Origin: Stratiolaelaps scimitus
Lineage: Eukaryota; Arthropoda; Arachnida; Mesostigmata; Laelapidae
Assembly: GCA_019614645.1 (NCBI GenBank)
Contig: JABWDB010000002.1
Span: 20,387,501 to 20,451,500 of the forward strand
Direction of reading: 5' to 3'
DNA: 64,000 bases
Part shown: one piece after another, positions 14,797 through 27,160 of the stretch
How the letters are laid out: every line of letters begins with the position of its first letter
Numbering within the stretch: position 1 is the stretch's first letter
Translations under genes and position numbers: made by a program
The notes under the pieces: generated by a model
What the model was told of the DNA's origin: nothing
The model's input: the letters and a program-made list of their open reading frames with translations, nothing else
The model's database searches: none

Positions 14797-15305
14797 GCGT
14801 TCATTATTTTTCCTACGGTGCTCTGCTGTGCTGACCAACTGAGAATTGTGGTCGTCGTCATTGTTTGTTGCTTGTTTGGACTCAAACGTCGGAGCACTGG
14901 AGCACGCATTCATCCTTGATGATGCGACTCCAGGGCCTCGTTTTCGCGTAAAAGCGACGGCCAGCAACGGCGAGATGCGCCGCCGCATTCTCACTGTACA
15001 ATGTGTAGTAAGCAAGAATCTACTATGCGTATACGGCGTACAAACAGTGGAACGATGTGGAGCCTCGTCCGACGAAGAGTGCCATGTCTCATTCCAGTTT
15101 CGACTGCTGCCAAAAGAAGATGCAAACAGCCCGATCGCGGTGGTGAATGCTGCTACTGCTGCCGTTGATGTTACTCCGTGACAGGGTAGAGCATTAGAAA
15201 GGGAGGAACATATCGTACTTTTAGCAATAATCACCGCCCCTAGTCGCCACACTACGTTGAGTCTGGTTATCGCTTCTCTAATTCGGGTTTCGTAACACCA
15301 TAAAT

Positions 15306-15308
<3 letters not shown>

Positions 15309-15355
<47 letters not shown>
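15309..15355. repeat. (TA)n microsatellite
   Basis: About 47 bp of alternating TA with one phase break. Confidence 0.9.
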
Positions 15356-18221
15356 CCTAAATGAGAGAGAACATAACGGAAAAAGCCAGTCAATGCCTGA
15401 AGCGGTTCTCCTGTGACCCCCGCCATGTGCAAGATCTGAGGCGGCGGCAACCTGCTGTTGATGCTCGTATGGGCCGGGGAACCGGGCCTGGTGTTTCTCC
15501 ACTCTCCGCCAGGGAGGTGGCAACGCAGCAAGTGTTGCTTGGCTTGGCCGCTACCGTAACCACTTCTTGCAGACAATGCAAGGTGTGTCGGAGGGAAGGC
15601 TTCAGCCGTAGCCGTCAGAGATCATAAGCGAGAGATAAAGAGACGAGTAGGCTAAGATGAATCATAGTTTTATCTTGTCTTTGGCTTGAAAAAGCGGTTC
15701 CCGGTTGAGACTATACATACGTGCATCCGGTTCGCTTTGTTAAGTCCTTAGTATAAACGCCGCCTGCTGCTAGCATTACACACTTGCACGTTAACCACCA
15801 CATCCATCGGTAACCACCAGCACCGCCTGCACCCCTTTTACAACAAAGGCATTATGATATCATCGTTCAAGTCACCTACCAGACTTGTTCATTGTAGGCG
15901 TTTTCTATATTCCTTCCAGCAGGGGCGTTCACTAGTAGTAAAGTGGGCGGCTTCGACCTACATTTCCAGCCATCACCGATGGCCAGAACTCATCATCTCG
16001 CAACGCGTTCGTCGCAGCGACCTTCACCACCTGCTGCGCGACATATGCGTGCGGCCTGCGCTATTCGCTGCCCGTCGCTGCCTTTCATCCGCTCCTTGTA
16101 CCAGTACAACTTCTACTATTACTACTGTAGGACTATTATTTCTTTTGTGTAATCATCGTCGTCGTCGTTGCAGGCTTTTTGCACAGTCCTATTCGCCTGT
16201 CCTACCGCCACAACCACTATTGCTTCTTTCATGACGTACCAAATACCGTCTTGTCCTTGTGGGGTCCTCGGCTCTGTCCACCGTTACCGCGTCCCGCCGA
16301 CAATCTAACCTGCTCGAATAGAAAGAAGCTCCAGTTCTCCAACAGGACACTGCGGCACTCGGACTGCATGCATTGTTATTGGCGCTGCTGTCCTGCCTCA
16401 AGAAGGCTACGAAGCCATCATTGTCGTCACCGGCTCGAAGCACTACATCATGGTATGGCCCCGGCACGAGGGCACCGCTGTCGACTTCGCGGCCGGCACC
16501 ACCGCCGCCGGCTATGAACTGCCACAGTTACCATTGACGAACGGCGGGTCAGCTCTAGCGGAATAATTACCTACGTGACATTCGCCATTTGACGACACGT
16601 GCGAGTGTGCATCGAACAGGAAGATGGAGCATGATGGAGAGAAATAGAGGCGAGCAGAGATATATGGAGAGTGAGGGAGGTGCAGTCAACGAGACGACCG
16701 TGGTTTGGCCGAGGAAGAGACGAACACGAGACACGCAAAAGAGAACGCCAACGAGCCTATTACGAGAATATCAGCCTGGACTGACGTTGTCGTTCGCGCA
16801 CATTTGTAGCGAGTGTAGCCATTCAGCGGAGCCACGTAGCGTTCCTCCTCGAACGTACGGCTGGTTACACGAGACCAACAGGAAACGGCGGCGGTGGTCG
16901 ACATGAGAATCCGAAGCCGAAACTGAACCTCGAGCTGAAGCCGCTCCTCAGACTACCTGGGCCGCCTCACATCTATTGCCTGCTGCCTGTCTGACGTCGT
17001 CTTATGCATTAGGCATTATTCAGTGCTACTGCTTCTGCTGCTGGCGCCACGGTTGCCGCTGCCCCACCTTTTCATATGACTGGCTGCGAAGCTACCGAGC
17101 AATGCGCGATGTCGTGTCGTGCAGCAATGCGATGCCGTGTACGCGGACAGCTGACGACCGTCACCACGGTCCTGCCGCATCGTGACAGGGCCGACGACAG
17201 GATGGAGTGGGCGAGCTAAAAAAAAAGACGACGTCACGGTGGCTCTGGTAGACAGGCAGAGTAGAGGCTCGCCTGTCAAAACCTCGCTGATCGGCTTTCC
17301 GGAGTTTCTTCAAACGAAGTCTACAAGGCTCACGCGGCTTCGCCTTGCCAGCAATCCACGTACACGAGGACAGGAGAAGGCGCTTGGTACCGCAACAGCG
17401 TGATCGCAAGGGGTAGTGTCAGCGGGCGAGTCCCTGACGCAATAATACGTTTGTGTCAGCCATTGTCGTGGGCACTGCACTGAAGGAGGTTGAGAGCGCA
17501 AGTCCATAGATGCGCGTTTAAGCCCGACGAGCTTGGCGCTTGCTGCTGCTTGGAGCCCCGACGTCCACGTGTGACCATCGAGCAGCTTTCTCATCTAGCT
17601 TTAAGTGGGTGCACACCACGCAACGCATAACTGCGGTACGGAGGAAAAGGAGAGAAGCAAGGCGAGAAGCAAAAGGACAAAGCACTTGGTCGAGCGGCAC
17701 TGATGAAACTGGCAGAGCTGAATCGAAGAGGTGAATGATGCGCAAACTATACCGCATAGCAACGTTGCTATGTTACCTTTACTATGTGAAAGTGTGCTTG
17801 TTCAGTGTTTTGCTATATATTGTATACATGCATGCTTGTGCTACTATAGAGATTCAGAGGCGAGTTATGAGTGCTATTTGGAGACGTCTTTCATTAATGT
17901 TGGATCTGCCCGAAACTTTTAGCGCTTTACCCCTTCGTGGACTTCCTTGTAAGAAACGATGCAATTTATTTTAGCGACCGCGGCAACTGTGCACACGTTG
18001 AAGTCTCTCGCTTCATGCTGAGTCACCTGCGGTCTCGGTGTAAAGGGAAGCATACAACCAATTGCAGTGTCCGTGTCGCTTATTATCATAGACTCATATC
18101 AAACGCAATCGACGAGCAACCAATAGTACGCGTTGGTATTTGACCTTCAAATTTCATATGTTTTCTTCAACCTATATTATTGCCTGCCAGTAGGGGCCCA
18201 TCTCGCTTCACATAAATATAT

Positions 18222-18250
18222 GCATATATATATATATATATATATATATA
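18222..18250. repeat. (TA)n microsatellite followed by GA-rich tract
   Basis: About 29 bp of alternating TA followed by GAGGGAGAGAGAGA. Confidence 0.9.
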
Positions 18251-20116
18251 GAGGGAGAGAGAGATGCGTGGGTTTACCTCTGGGTCAAGGTAATAAATGT
18301 CACGCTATCGTATCGACAGAGCGCGAAGCAATCCACGGTTCTTCAGGATAACCTACGCTCCCTATAGATGAATATCGGCCGTACGAGACGAATCGGTCCA
18401 CTGGTGGCGGTCGCCGGCTGCTGCTACCACTAGCGCTTCTTTCGAAGTCGGTACGGCTGTGTCGCCTGTCGTTCCCCGATCGATCAGTCTGATCAGTTCC
18501 GAGCAGTCACCAGGCGCGACGTGGATCCTGCGCTATTCACCAAGTTCTTTCGCTACGGCTGGGGTCGGCTTCCGCTTATGCTGACTCTAATTCGCCTTTC
18601 GAGTCCCTGGCTCCGAGCAGAAGCGGCTTATTCTGACCGAAAGAGCCTGAAAGAGTGGTGCCCTCTTCATATTAATTGCCCACTATGAGCACTCGGTACA
18701 GAGGATAGAAGCAACGACGACGGTGTAGGCGACCACGTAGAGTAGGGGCTCTACAAGTAGAAGACGACTTCGAGGACCAAAAGCATGTAGTCAGTTTCGG
18801 CTGTTTCCGCTGCTGACCCGCCCCATAACTCTGATAGGGAGATATTCGCCAACCAAGCAGAACACGCCAATAGACACTTGAACTCGCATATTATACGTAA
18901 GACAAGTGACCATGCACTCGGCATGAAACACCTATAAGATCTATCCGAACCACCTCAAGTGTAGACACAATCGGACCGAGCATCAATCATCCACATACGA
19001 GTTGTTCTTGGTTGCCTTGCATACGATTGATGAGTAATATTATACCGTGATTGAGAATTGCTCAACCAATACGGATGGCGTTATATTTCGTACGCACGTA
19101 TCGCCCAAGGATAGTAGAGAGGCGCTTCGCCGTAGATTGTAGTACATATTAAGAATTAAGATTCGATCACCACATCCATCACAGACACATGATCTAGTGG
19201 GTCGTCCATTATATCGTTGCGAGAGTCTCATTATTCACGTTCGCTTTAATTGCTTGATGTCGCTAATGTCTCTGTCAATTTACTGCTCGATATTTACTTA
19301 CAGCATTCATCATACAATGGACGTCGGTCGCAACCGTATGTATACAGATCAAGCGCTAGTCTGTGTGTGTGTGTATGAGACTACGTAGTACTGTCTGTAT
19401 GGTCCAGCTTGTGCCCCTGTAAAACTGTACCGAACGACCAGGACGCTAGGGTTCGCTGACAGTTTGTTTGACAAATGCCATCAATAATCGATGGATAATG
19501 CCGGGGCCATTCATTCGGTTGTACGGTGGTCTGCGCACGTGGGGCTTCGGACGCATCGCAGAGGGCGGGCCACCCCACTCAAAGATGGAACTCGAGCGAG
19601 AGGAGCCGCGAATTGACAATGCGCCCGATTACGGACAGGAAATGCAACGGATGAGAGCGGGATGGGATATATCTATGTACGCATGCAAAAGCCATTTGTA
19701 CGATTGTACAAATGACACTCAGGATCAACGATGTCTGTTGTAAATTGCAAACACTTTGGCACAAGTTGCATGTATGGGCGAAGCTAAAACATAAGGATAG
19801 ACCCAAAAAGCGAAATCGGCCATTCTGGCGTCAGTGGGTAGTTTACTAGCGCGGTGCGCCGTCATTGGTCACTGCGAATACCGAGGTGAGTGCGGAAGGA
19901 ATCTCCGTATGCGAGGGAGCTCATATGGCGGCACATTTGCACCAAGCTATAGCACTTGTGGTCACGTCTCGATGTCAGGATGTTGAATGAATCTATCTAT
20001 CTTGTTAGCCACTTGTCTCTGTCTCTCTCTCTCGTGATCATTCATTCGCGCTCTGTTACTCGTTCTATCTGTCTCATTCCTTGTGTGTACGCCACCACAT
20101 GCAAAGTCGGATACAG

Positions 20117-20352
20117 AATGCGTGTCTGATACGTGCGATGGACATATGTATAAGTGTACGCTGTGTCGCCCAGACGAAGTCCATGCCGGGGCCGAGTTGG
20201 GGTTTACGGAAGGGAGAGCCCCGACAGGACCCCAACAGGAAGACACAGAGCAGTTGTACGAGGAATTCGAACCCTGCCATGGATGTCAGCCGGGTCGATT
20301 ACACATCTCTCTGTATATTGAAGTAATGCTTAGCTTGCCGAGTTCTCTGTAG
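20117..20352 (+). CDS. Candidate Cys-rich terminal exon of an unrecognised gene
   Basis: After a long pyrimidine-rich tract the acceptor GATACAG opens a 78-codon frame ending in TAG at 20350-20352. The product begins ECVSDTCDGHMYKCTLC, has an acidic Gln/Glu-rich middle, and contains a second CxxC (EPCHGCQPG). An AATAAA at 20499-20504 is correctly placed for a last exon. An open stretch ending at a strong donor (CCGAG then GTGAGT, 19885/19886) lies upstream. Its last base would complete the first codon here, giving GHCEYR joined to ECVSD across a 231-nt intron. I recognise no family; an extracellular Cys-rich protein is only a guess. Confidence 0.3.
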
Positions 20353-20498
20353 AGATAGACTCTTAACACAGAATGGTTTTAGTAGGCAGAGGCGGTTTGT
20401 CATTTACGTCAAACCTGTACTGAATCGGCGCACGATTTGTGGGAGGTCTCCAGTGGTGTTAATGCGTTTGAAGAAAATTTCATCCTGAAATCGAGACC

Positions 20499-20504
20499 AA
20501 ATAA
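20499..20504 (+). terminator. Candidate poly(A) signal AATAAA
   Basis: This lies about 150 nt after the stop of the Cys-rich exon candidate at 20117-20352 and may end that transcript. It could be coincidental. Confidence 0.25.
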
Positions 20505-20598
20505 AACCAGGACGCTATGGGAAAGGAGCGAATTTATTTATTATTTCTTGTGGCAAAACAGATGAGAATATTTGCTAATCTAAAATGTCTATTACTGG

Positions 20599-20629
20599 TT
20601 TTACGAACAAAGTGCTTTTGTTCGTAAAA
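20599..20629. repeat. Inverted repeat, 13-bp arms, 5-nt loop
   Basis: TTTTACGAACAAA and its exact reverse complement are separated by GTGCT. It lies 120 bp upstream of dispersed repeat copy 1 and may belong to the same element. Confidence 0.7.
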
Positions 20630-20748
20630 AGTTTATTCTCCCGGGAACATTGCGGAATGCGACCAGCAGCCTGCCGTTGTCCACAACTCGAAACGCGTCC
20701 AGACTGGCCTTCGCGATCAGATTGTTTTACCGTGCTAGCTATGACTAA

Positions 20749-20831
20749 AGTAAATTTTCTGGCCTGACTCGCAGCCAACATTTAACGTCCACGGTACTGC
20801 TTTCGGCATTGCGGCATACGACGTACCCTTC
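20749..20831 (+). repeat. Dispersed repeat, copy 1
   Basis: About 83 bp align to 51216-51299 in the same orientation at roughly 75-80% identity, including the identical core AACATTTAACGTCCAC. The family is unknown; it is probably a remnant of an interspersed element. Confidence 0.6.
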
Positions 20832-22292
20832 TCCCTCCGGTGGAACCTAAAACTGTGATCTACCCAGGGCACAAGGTCTCACCAATCGTAGGTCATAAGT
20901 GGACTTCGATCGAGTTGCTTATAACAATGCGTCGTTCAATCCATTATCTAAAGCCAATCGTCGACCGAAATGCTTTTATGCGTGGGTAAGCGTGATCTCC
21001 GCAAAATGAAACGAACGACCAACTGGGGGATAGCGAGCGAGTACAGATTGGGTCAATGAGGAGGTTTCGTGCAGGTTGGTGATTGCCAGAACTTTGATGG
21101 TCGTCACGATAAATCAACCGAATATTAAGCAAGCCTCATTGGTAAGTATGCGACACGGGGTATGGCATAAATACATGCTATTTAGGCCCTCGTACGTATA
21201 GCTCTTGATAAACGGTGATTCGGTGATTTTGCGCAATAGTTACACAAGCCGAGATAGAGAAGAACAAAATGCAGCGGTTATGTTAAAACACGTATTTAGA
21301 ATAAGAGTAATAATGAGAAGTTAAACTTCTTTATTTATTTGTAAAAAATATATGATGGCCAGGCTCGGACCCACAATTGCACGAAGTCAACCTTACGCCA
21401 TTCAGACATTCTGCCGATAACCACCGCAGCGTTGCCCCGCTGAACGCCGCCATATAGAGGAATATTGCTATATCTTCTTAAATCTCTTAGTGCTTCGTCA
21501 CCATCCAAAACTTTCACGACGTCGATAATTATTTCTGTTCATTGACATGGCAGCTTCATCTTTGGTCTCCTCCAGAACGATAATAATAATAGTACAATAG
21601 AGAAGGTAAAGTATGCATTATTTGTTTATTAAGGCAGCTGCACTTTCACAAAGCTTAAGCTCTCTTATATGTCACTTGATTTTGAAGAAAAGCCACTTTA
21701 TTTCGCGCGCGCTCTTTCACTTGTTTTGTCAGATGCGAATTGCGTTTACCACTTTCCTATGAACTTCTTCTTTTTTACAATACGTGCCACGTATAATCTG
21801 CTTCCGTCTCTGAAGAAAAAATCAGTCACTCAGTCACCATGTGATTTGGCTTCCTGCAGCTCGTCAGCTATTCTAGCAAGGCTGCAAGTCAGTCTGCGTT
21901 AAACCGAGACGCCCTTCACTCGCAATCCCCAACATCCCTCACAAGTCTTGTTAACGGTGAACCGCAGTGCCCCATCTAGCCAAGCGTCTTTGCGAACCAA
22001 GGGGATGTCATGTATTTTGATGAGGTTTCCACGCACGCACACACATACCGCATAAGCGCCAGAGGATTCCCCTTTTGTGCTCTCCATAACGCTCATAGTC
22101 AGATGCAACTATCCATCACGGACGAGCAGGATAGAACGACGAGGGGCTGAAAGACCGCTCCCAGGTTGGCTTCAGTTTACGGTCAACGCACCACTAAGAG
22201 ACACCGACCATTGGCACTGGGATATAGGGCGCCATCCACCACCGACACTAACATGGGACGCATTGCTCCCGTGATACCGGTACTATCCCCAG

Positions 22293-22464
22293 ACGTGGCG
22301 GAGTAAGCCTAGACCTGAGGCTCTCCCATGAAATGGCGCTGGGAACGAGAAGACGAAGCATATCGAATGGAGTACCCAACGACGACAAAGGCAGAAGATC
22401 CACAATCGCAAGAATACAGAACGAGATGCCTGCCCTCTCTTCACAGGCATCCGCGAAGTTCAAA
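22293..22464 (+). CDS. Exon-like open frame of unknown product
   Basis: A 172-nt open frame starts after TACTATCCCCAG and ends exactly at a consensus donor (AAA then GTGAGT). It encodes about 57 polar residues, beginning RGGVSLDLRLSHEMALG and ending SSQASAKFK. I do not recognise a family. It lies 380 bp upstream of the Ig-like exon but its end phase does not join that exon directly, so any link would need an intervening exon. The matching splice signals are the main support. Confidence 0.3.
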
Positions 22465-22844
22465 GTGAGTATTCAGCCATCGCTTGAGAGAGAGATAGAG
22501 CGCTAGAGATGGGGGTATCAAGATGGACAGAGAGAGAACGCTTGGCAACGACTTGCAAAAACAGAATTTTTGTCTGTTAATACTGCTGGGTAGGTTTGGT
22601 CCACCGAAGTTAGTGGACGTATCTTTGTGCCCCTTGCATTGTACTCAGGCTCATCTCTCCGGCTTCCTAGAGACCTGTCCTGTGCTTGTCCTCTATAGTC
22701 GACCATGGAGTAATAGAGGACAAAAAGACAATGACGGCGGCACCGGTGGAAGCTCCTTCGAGCCATACGAGCGTTAGCCCTAGACTGTGTCTCGTCAGTC
22801 ACCCGTCTAGTGTACCCCGTTGTCTCCGGGGTGACGCGACACAG

Positions 22845-23089
22845 GATGCACGACTCGGCAAGACGACGAGGCCCCGTCCACCGAGCTAAGGTTGACCTGG
22901 TGGTGCAGGAAGCGATTGGGGAGCGGGCTCCGAGAAGTGGAAACCCTTCCCAACGGGATCCTTGTCATCGCTGCGGTCAAGAGAAGAGAGACATTTGCCA
23001 CCATGGGACTTATGCCATCTGGCGTCTGCGCGGGGGCGAATGACCACGGCGATAGACGTTTTTTGGGGTCTCTGTGGATGTGTGTACAA
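22845..23089 (+). CDS. Candidate immunoglobulin-like (I-set) exon, intact or decaying
   Basis: A 245-nt open stretch lies between a pyrimidine-rich tract ending CACAG and a donor GTATGA. In frame it carries the I-set hallmarks in order: a first Cys (22847-22849), then RLTWW 15-17 residues on with the core Trp, then TLPNGILVI (strand E-like), and a second Cys in CAGANDHG. Similar strings are typical of Dscam and related Ig-superfamily receptors (family knowledge). It is unusual in two ways. The loop between strands E and F is longer than normal, and the Tyr usually two residues before the second Cys is Gly. It may therefore be a diverged or degenerate exon. No partner exon is established. Confidence 0.45.
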
Positions 23090-23603
23090 GTATGAGAGAG
23101 TGGGAGCTCTCAGCGATGCCTAAATAGTGTCGTGTCGACTATAGATATTGAGACATGAAGTCGCGTGACAAATCCTGGTGGCTTTTTTTAACAGAGTGGC
23201 ATTTTCGTTCTGCCAATGCGATAGGCAGTGTATGTGGTTGGTAGACTATGAGCTGCGAGCGAGGTTTTTAGGGATTTACTATAGTAGTTCAACATAACGT
23301 GCATCTAGCAAATGCAACCGATACTGCTGTGGAGTGTCCTTTAACATAGCATATAGTACACCATGACAGCTTGTGCTAATATAGCCACTAGATTTATATA
23401 CCAACCGCTCACCATGGGTACACGGCTCTTAAGTATGACTGACATCATAATTAGCAGTAAAGAATGAACATATAATTTCACAGAATTTCTGTGCGAATCA
23501 AAAATAATCATAGGCACTAGTCCACATATGTTTTGCCAGATAGATAAAATGAGTGAACAGTTTTTCGTGTAGCATGGTGTGCTATATACACATGTAGATA
23601 CAT

Positions 23604-23610
<7 letters not shown>

Positions 23611-23636
<26 letters not shown>
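23611..23636. repeat. (AT)n microsatellite
   Basis: 26 bp of alternating AT. Confidence 0.9.
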
Positions 23637-23641
<5 letters not shown>

Positions 23642-24600
23642 GAAGGCAAACCAACAATTGTGCTATGTATATTTCAATAGACACACGAATCGCCCTCAAT
23701 ATCAGCCAGCGCATAGGGAGGTTAAGAATCCTTCTACAGTTGCACCAAGCAAACCCTCCGTTGTTTTACAATGCTTGGGGGCAACCTAACGATATACGGA
23801 CAATCGTATCCGCGCAATAAAACGCTACATCTTCAAGCGTGGCCCCATTTGCTTCGTAAGCGAACCCATTTCTTTCGGAATGCGTTCTGTTTTTTGCGAG
23901 GACACGATAGGCCACCGCTGTTCGCGTGCTGGAGAAATCTTGCTAAAAGCCTCATCCTGAGCAGCCTACCGAATAGAACGAGGCAGGATACGCGCCCGTC
24001 TGTCCCGCGCAAGTGATCTCGATCTGATTCACCTTTGTACACTGAAGCGAATATCGTGTACCATTGGCGTATCGGCGTCTTCGGAATGACAGTACATTAC
24101 CCCTTCCGTGCAACAGTGAACTTCTATGATACATACATGAGTGGACAAACATATGCTCACAGTAGGATCCGACATAGCTTGGTTAACGCTATGGGAAAAT
24201 GGACGTCCGCTTTCGATTGAAAGTAAGTTGAGAGTTGAAACAGGATGCGGCTTTTCCTATGTGGTAGTCTATTATGGTTTCGAGCGGCTGTAACCGAATG
24301 GGTCTACTGCACGGAGTCACGGTACTTTCAGCTAGAATCTTGTACTCAATGTAACCCTTAGTTCACGAATATTAACAATAAACATAAGAATAATAATAAA
24401 ATGTGAGCGAAAATTCGTTGAAAAGCGAACGTGGAGCTACACGAAAACAACAATTAGATGAGGCCAGGATAACCACACAGATGGACTCTCATGAAGCTAA
24501 GTGGATTTTTTGTTTTTATTTCATTTTGAGCTTTACCTTTGGAACTGCAAATTCACACTGCTTAAGTTCTCGCAAAAAAATTATGATAAAATGTGTATAT

Positions 24601-24650
24601 ATAACAAGGTCAAGATAATCTGATTTATAACACGGTCAGGATCATCTGAC
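24601..24650. repeat. Imperfect tandem repeat, about 25-bp unit, two copies
   Basis: ATAACAAGGTCAAGATAATC and ATAACACGGTCAGGATCATC begin consecutive units. Confidence 0.6.
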
Positions 24651-24856
24651 AAAATATAATGTAAAAACCATGCACACCACAATACAGTGCGAATATTAAA
24701 TCCCCATGACAGGGACCTGTGGGAGTCGAGTGACAGCTATTATTATAATTGCCAACTATTCACAGTTTAACAATATATACAGGTATACTCGTCGATTTGT
24801 TAACACAATTATTGACAAGTAGGATATATTTATATAGATTAGATGTATGTAATCAG

Positions 24857-24985
24857 ATGCTGGTCGAATCCCTCAGCTTGTGTCCGATAGACGCCGGTCT
24901 ATACATCGACGCGTTGAAGCAATTATTGAGTGCGATTTACTCTGCTAATGGTGGATTTGTCAGAAACGGATTATGGGACACCAAG
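24857..24985 (+). CDS. Exon-like 129-nt phase-0 open frame, unknown product
   Basis: The stretch lies between acceptor GTAATCAG and donor AAG-GTGACC and encodes exactly 43 codons, beginning MLVESLSLCPIDAGLY and ending VRNGLWDTK. It is a mixture of hydrophobic and polar residues that reads like a helical protein. The acceptor lacks a strong pyrimidine tract. I do not recognise a family. Confidence 0.25.
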
Positions 24986-27149
24986 GTGACCCACTTGGCT
25001 CGGCTGTGCGATGTTATCATACATACATTCATATAATATATACATATATTATGGTCGTCATCCCCATGTTCCCGTTGCAATCCGCACGTTCAGTATGTTT
25101 TTCTTGAGAGCCCCGCCAATACCGTCGGTGATACAATTCGACCATTGTTTAGACCGATTTTTTGGGTCCCGTTACTATTCATATAATACTTAGCCAAACC
25201 AAAGTTATTATTATTAGATGCATTCGGCATACACCGGCAATCGAGGTCCTCTCGCTCGTTATGTTAATGCATGTGCCACCTGCAAATACAAATGCTTATG
25301 ATTGATCGGTAAAAACTAGAGAGATTTCTGTTTTGTCCGCTCTCTGTTTACCTCTTCCTGGTATTAAACCTACTGCCCCTCTCCTGGGTCTCAGCCTCCT
25401 CTTCATCTAGAGCCTGACGAGCTACGCAAACAGCTCGTACCAATAAAAAAAACAAACACCTAATACACATACACAAAATTGCTCCTGATGGCAAACAGTC
25501 GTTCCATCAACAGATTATGAATGGCGAATAGTCAAGCGGCCAGACACCAGCTGTCAGCCACTGGGAAACTTAGACAAGAAGACGGGGTCCTCACAGGTTT
25601 CTTCGACCATCATCAGGCTGCTCTCCCTCTCAGCTCTCTCAAGCCTTTCGGATCGTTACGTCACACAAGCCCAATGAACTCGTCGTCCTCGAGCGCCAAA
25701 CGCTTGCCGATGTCCCCGTTGATATGCCTCTTCCGTTTGCAGTCGCCGTTGTCAACGAGGCAACAGCATCAGCAGCACGCCAGCCGGAGCGACGTCACCA
25801 CCAACGATGGCGGTAGCAACGACAGCAAACAGCACACTGGAGTGGTGCTAGCACACATTGTGTGTCCCCCTCGGGTAGTCCGTAATAGTAGCAGTAGTAG
25901 TAGTCGTCGGTCCAAGTTCATTTAAATAATATTGCCTTGGGGGCATTAATCTAAGATGGGTAGGAGCCAATGGAAGAAGAAGCTGAGACGAGAGGAAGAA
26001 GAGAAGTTCGGGCTGGTGCTGGCCGGCTGGTCGTCCAGGAAGTTGTTTCTGGGGTTGGAACGGGTTGGGGAGGCGAACTCGGGGGTGGCCACGAACCCCA
26101 CGAGTCGGGGGACGGTAGGGTTTCGTAGCGGTAGTGTAGGGTATGAGAGGCGGTGTAGCCTCACTGCAGCGTCGGCGCCCTGCCTAAGTAAAGGACTCCC
26201 TGTTATCCTGCCTTCCACCAAGCACAAAAGGCAATAGCGTTGTTCATTACATCAGAGAAGTGGCGGCGATGGCTGCGACGAAGAGGTCGGGCCAGGGCGA
26301 AGAGGTTGGGTCCAGGGCGAAGAGGTTGACGGTGACGATCGCAACCGTTCTCGTAGTGTTCACACACAGCTCCGCGAACGCTACACATGCACACACACAC
26401 ACACACAGATCTACCGCCACCAGTAGTAGCGACTGCAGTGGCGGGTTGACGACTTCAGCCTCGAGCTTCTGCCCGACCTGCTGCCTGAACTGGTGCGCCC
26501 CTGTAGCACCCCTGAAAGCGGGCTGCCGTCGCTCCTGCTTGAAGCGAGTAAAGGGGGTTTGGCAACGGCTCGTTCATGCTACGGTCGTCTCGTAGTCGTC
26601 ATTGGCGATTGTCGAACTGGAGGTGAGGTGGTTGGTGGGGTGGATCGTGGAGTAGTTGGGGTAGATCGAGATAGGCTCGTGAAGGCAGGAGACATGAAGT
26701 CTTTATCTCTCTAGGGGAACCGGGAGAGGGGCGTTTGAGGTCGAAGGTTGAGACGGGACATGCGGAGCGTAGCTGCTTTCATACGGTGCCGCCAGCTCGT
26801 TCGTCGAGGGCCATTTGATATCGAGACACATTCGACTGTTGGGTCGGCCACACAGGGCGGATGTGTGTTTGTGTGTGCGTGTGTTCGAATGGGCCCGCGT
26901 GGATGTGACTCTATAAGACTTCGACTCAATGCGTATGTTTGTGTTGCTGGTATTGCTGTGGGAACTGGAGCTGATGTGCTCAAATGGTAGTTGCGCCAGC
27001 ACCGCATTCTACGAGATCGCATGATGGGAACAGCACTGGCTAGTAAAGGCGTTGCGGAAATGAGGCGCTGAGAAGTCGGTCGACCCTCGCATTATGCTCT
27101 TGTCAAATGAAGTCGCACAGTAGCACACCCAAGAAGAACTAAAGATTGC

Positions 27150-27160
27150 GGGGGGGGGGG
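27150..27160. repeat. G11 homopolymer
   Basis: Eleven consecutive G on the plus strand. Confidence 0.9.

Larger units (their letters stand above)
12797..20034. other. No complete gene recognised
   Basis: AT-rich until about 14.7 kb, then a GC-richer block at 14.8-17.7 kb with overlapping frames on both strands, none recognisable. An acidic frame around 19569-19743 (containing KMELEREEPRIDNAPDYGQE) reads like protein but lacks clear splice sites. It includes a 9-bp-arm hairpin at 19693-19714. Confidence 0.45.
20505..22292. other. Repeat-bearing non-coding stretch
   Basis: Holds the 20599 hairpin, dispersed repeat copy 1 and a weak tRNA-like segment near 21360-21440. A short open frame ends at a consensus donor (TTG-GTAAGT, 21141), but its acceptor is poor. 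Confidence 0.45.

Noticed and set aside
14761..15576. 271-codon minus-strand ORF
   Set aside because: It runs through a (TA)n microsatellite that makes a Tyr-Ile run. The rest is low-complexity and unrecognisable.
20240..20300. tRNA B-box-like GGTTCGAATTCC on the minus strand
   Set aside because: No A box or cloverleaf at the required spacing, and it lies inside a better-supported coding frame.
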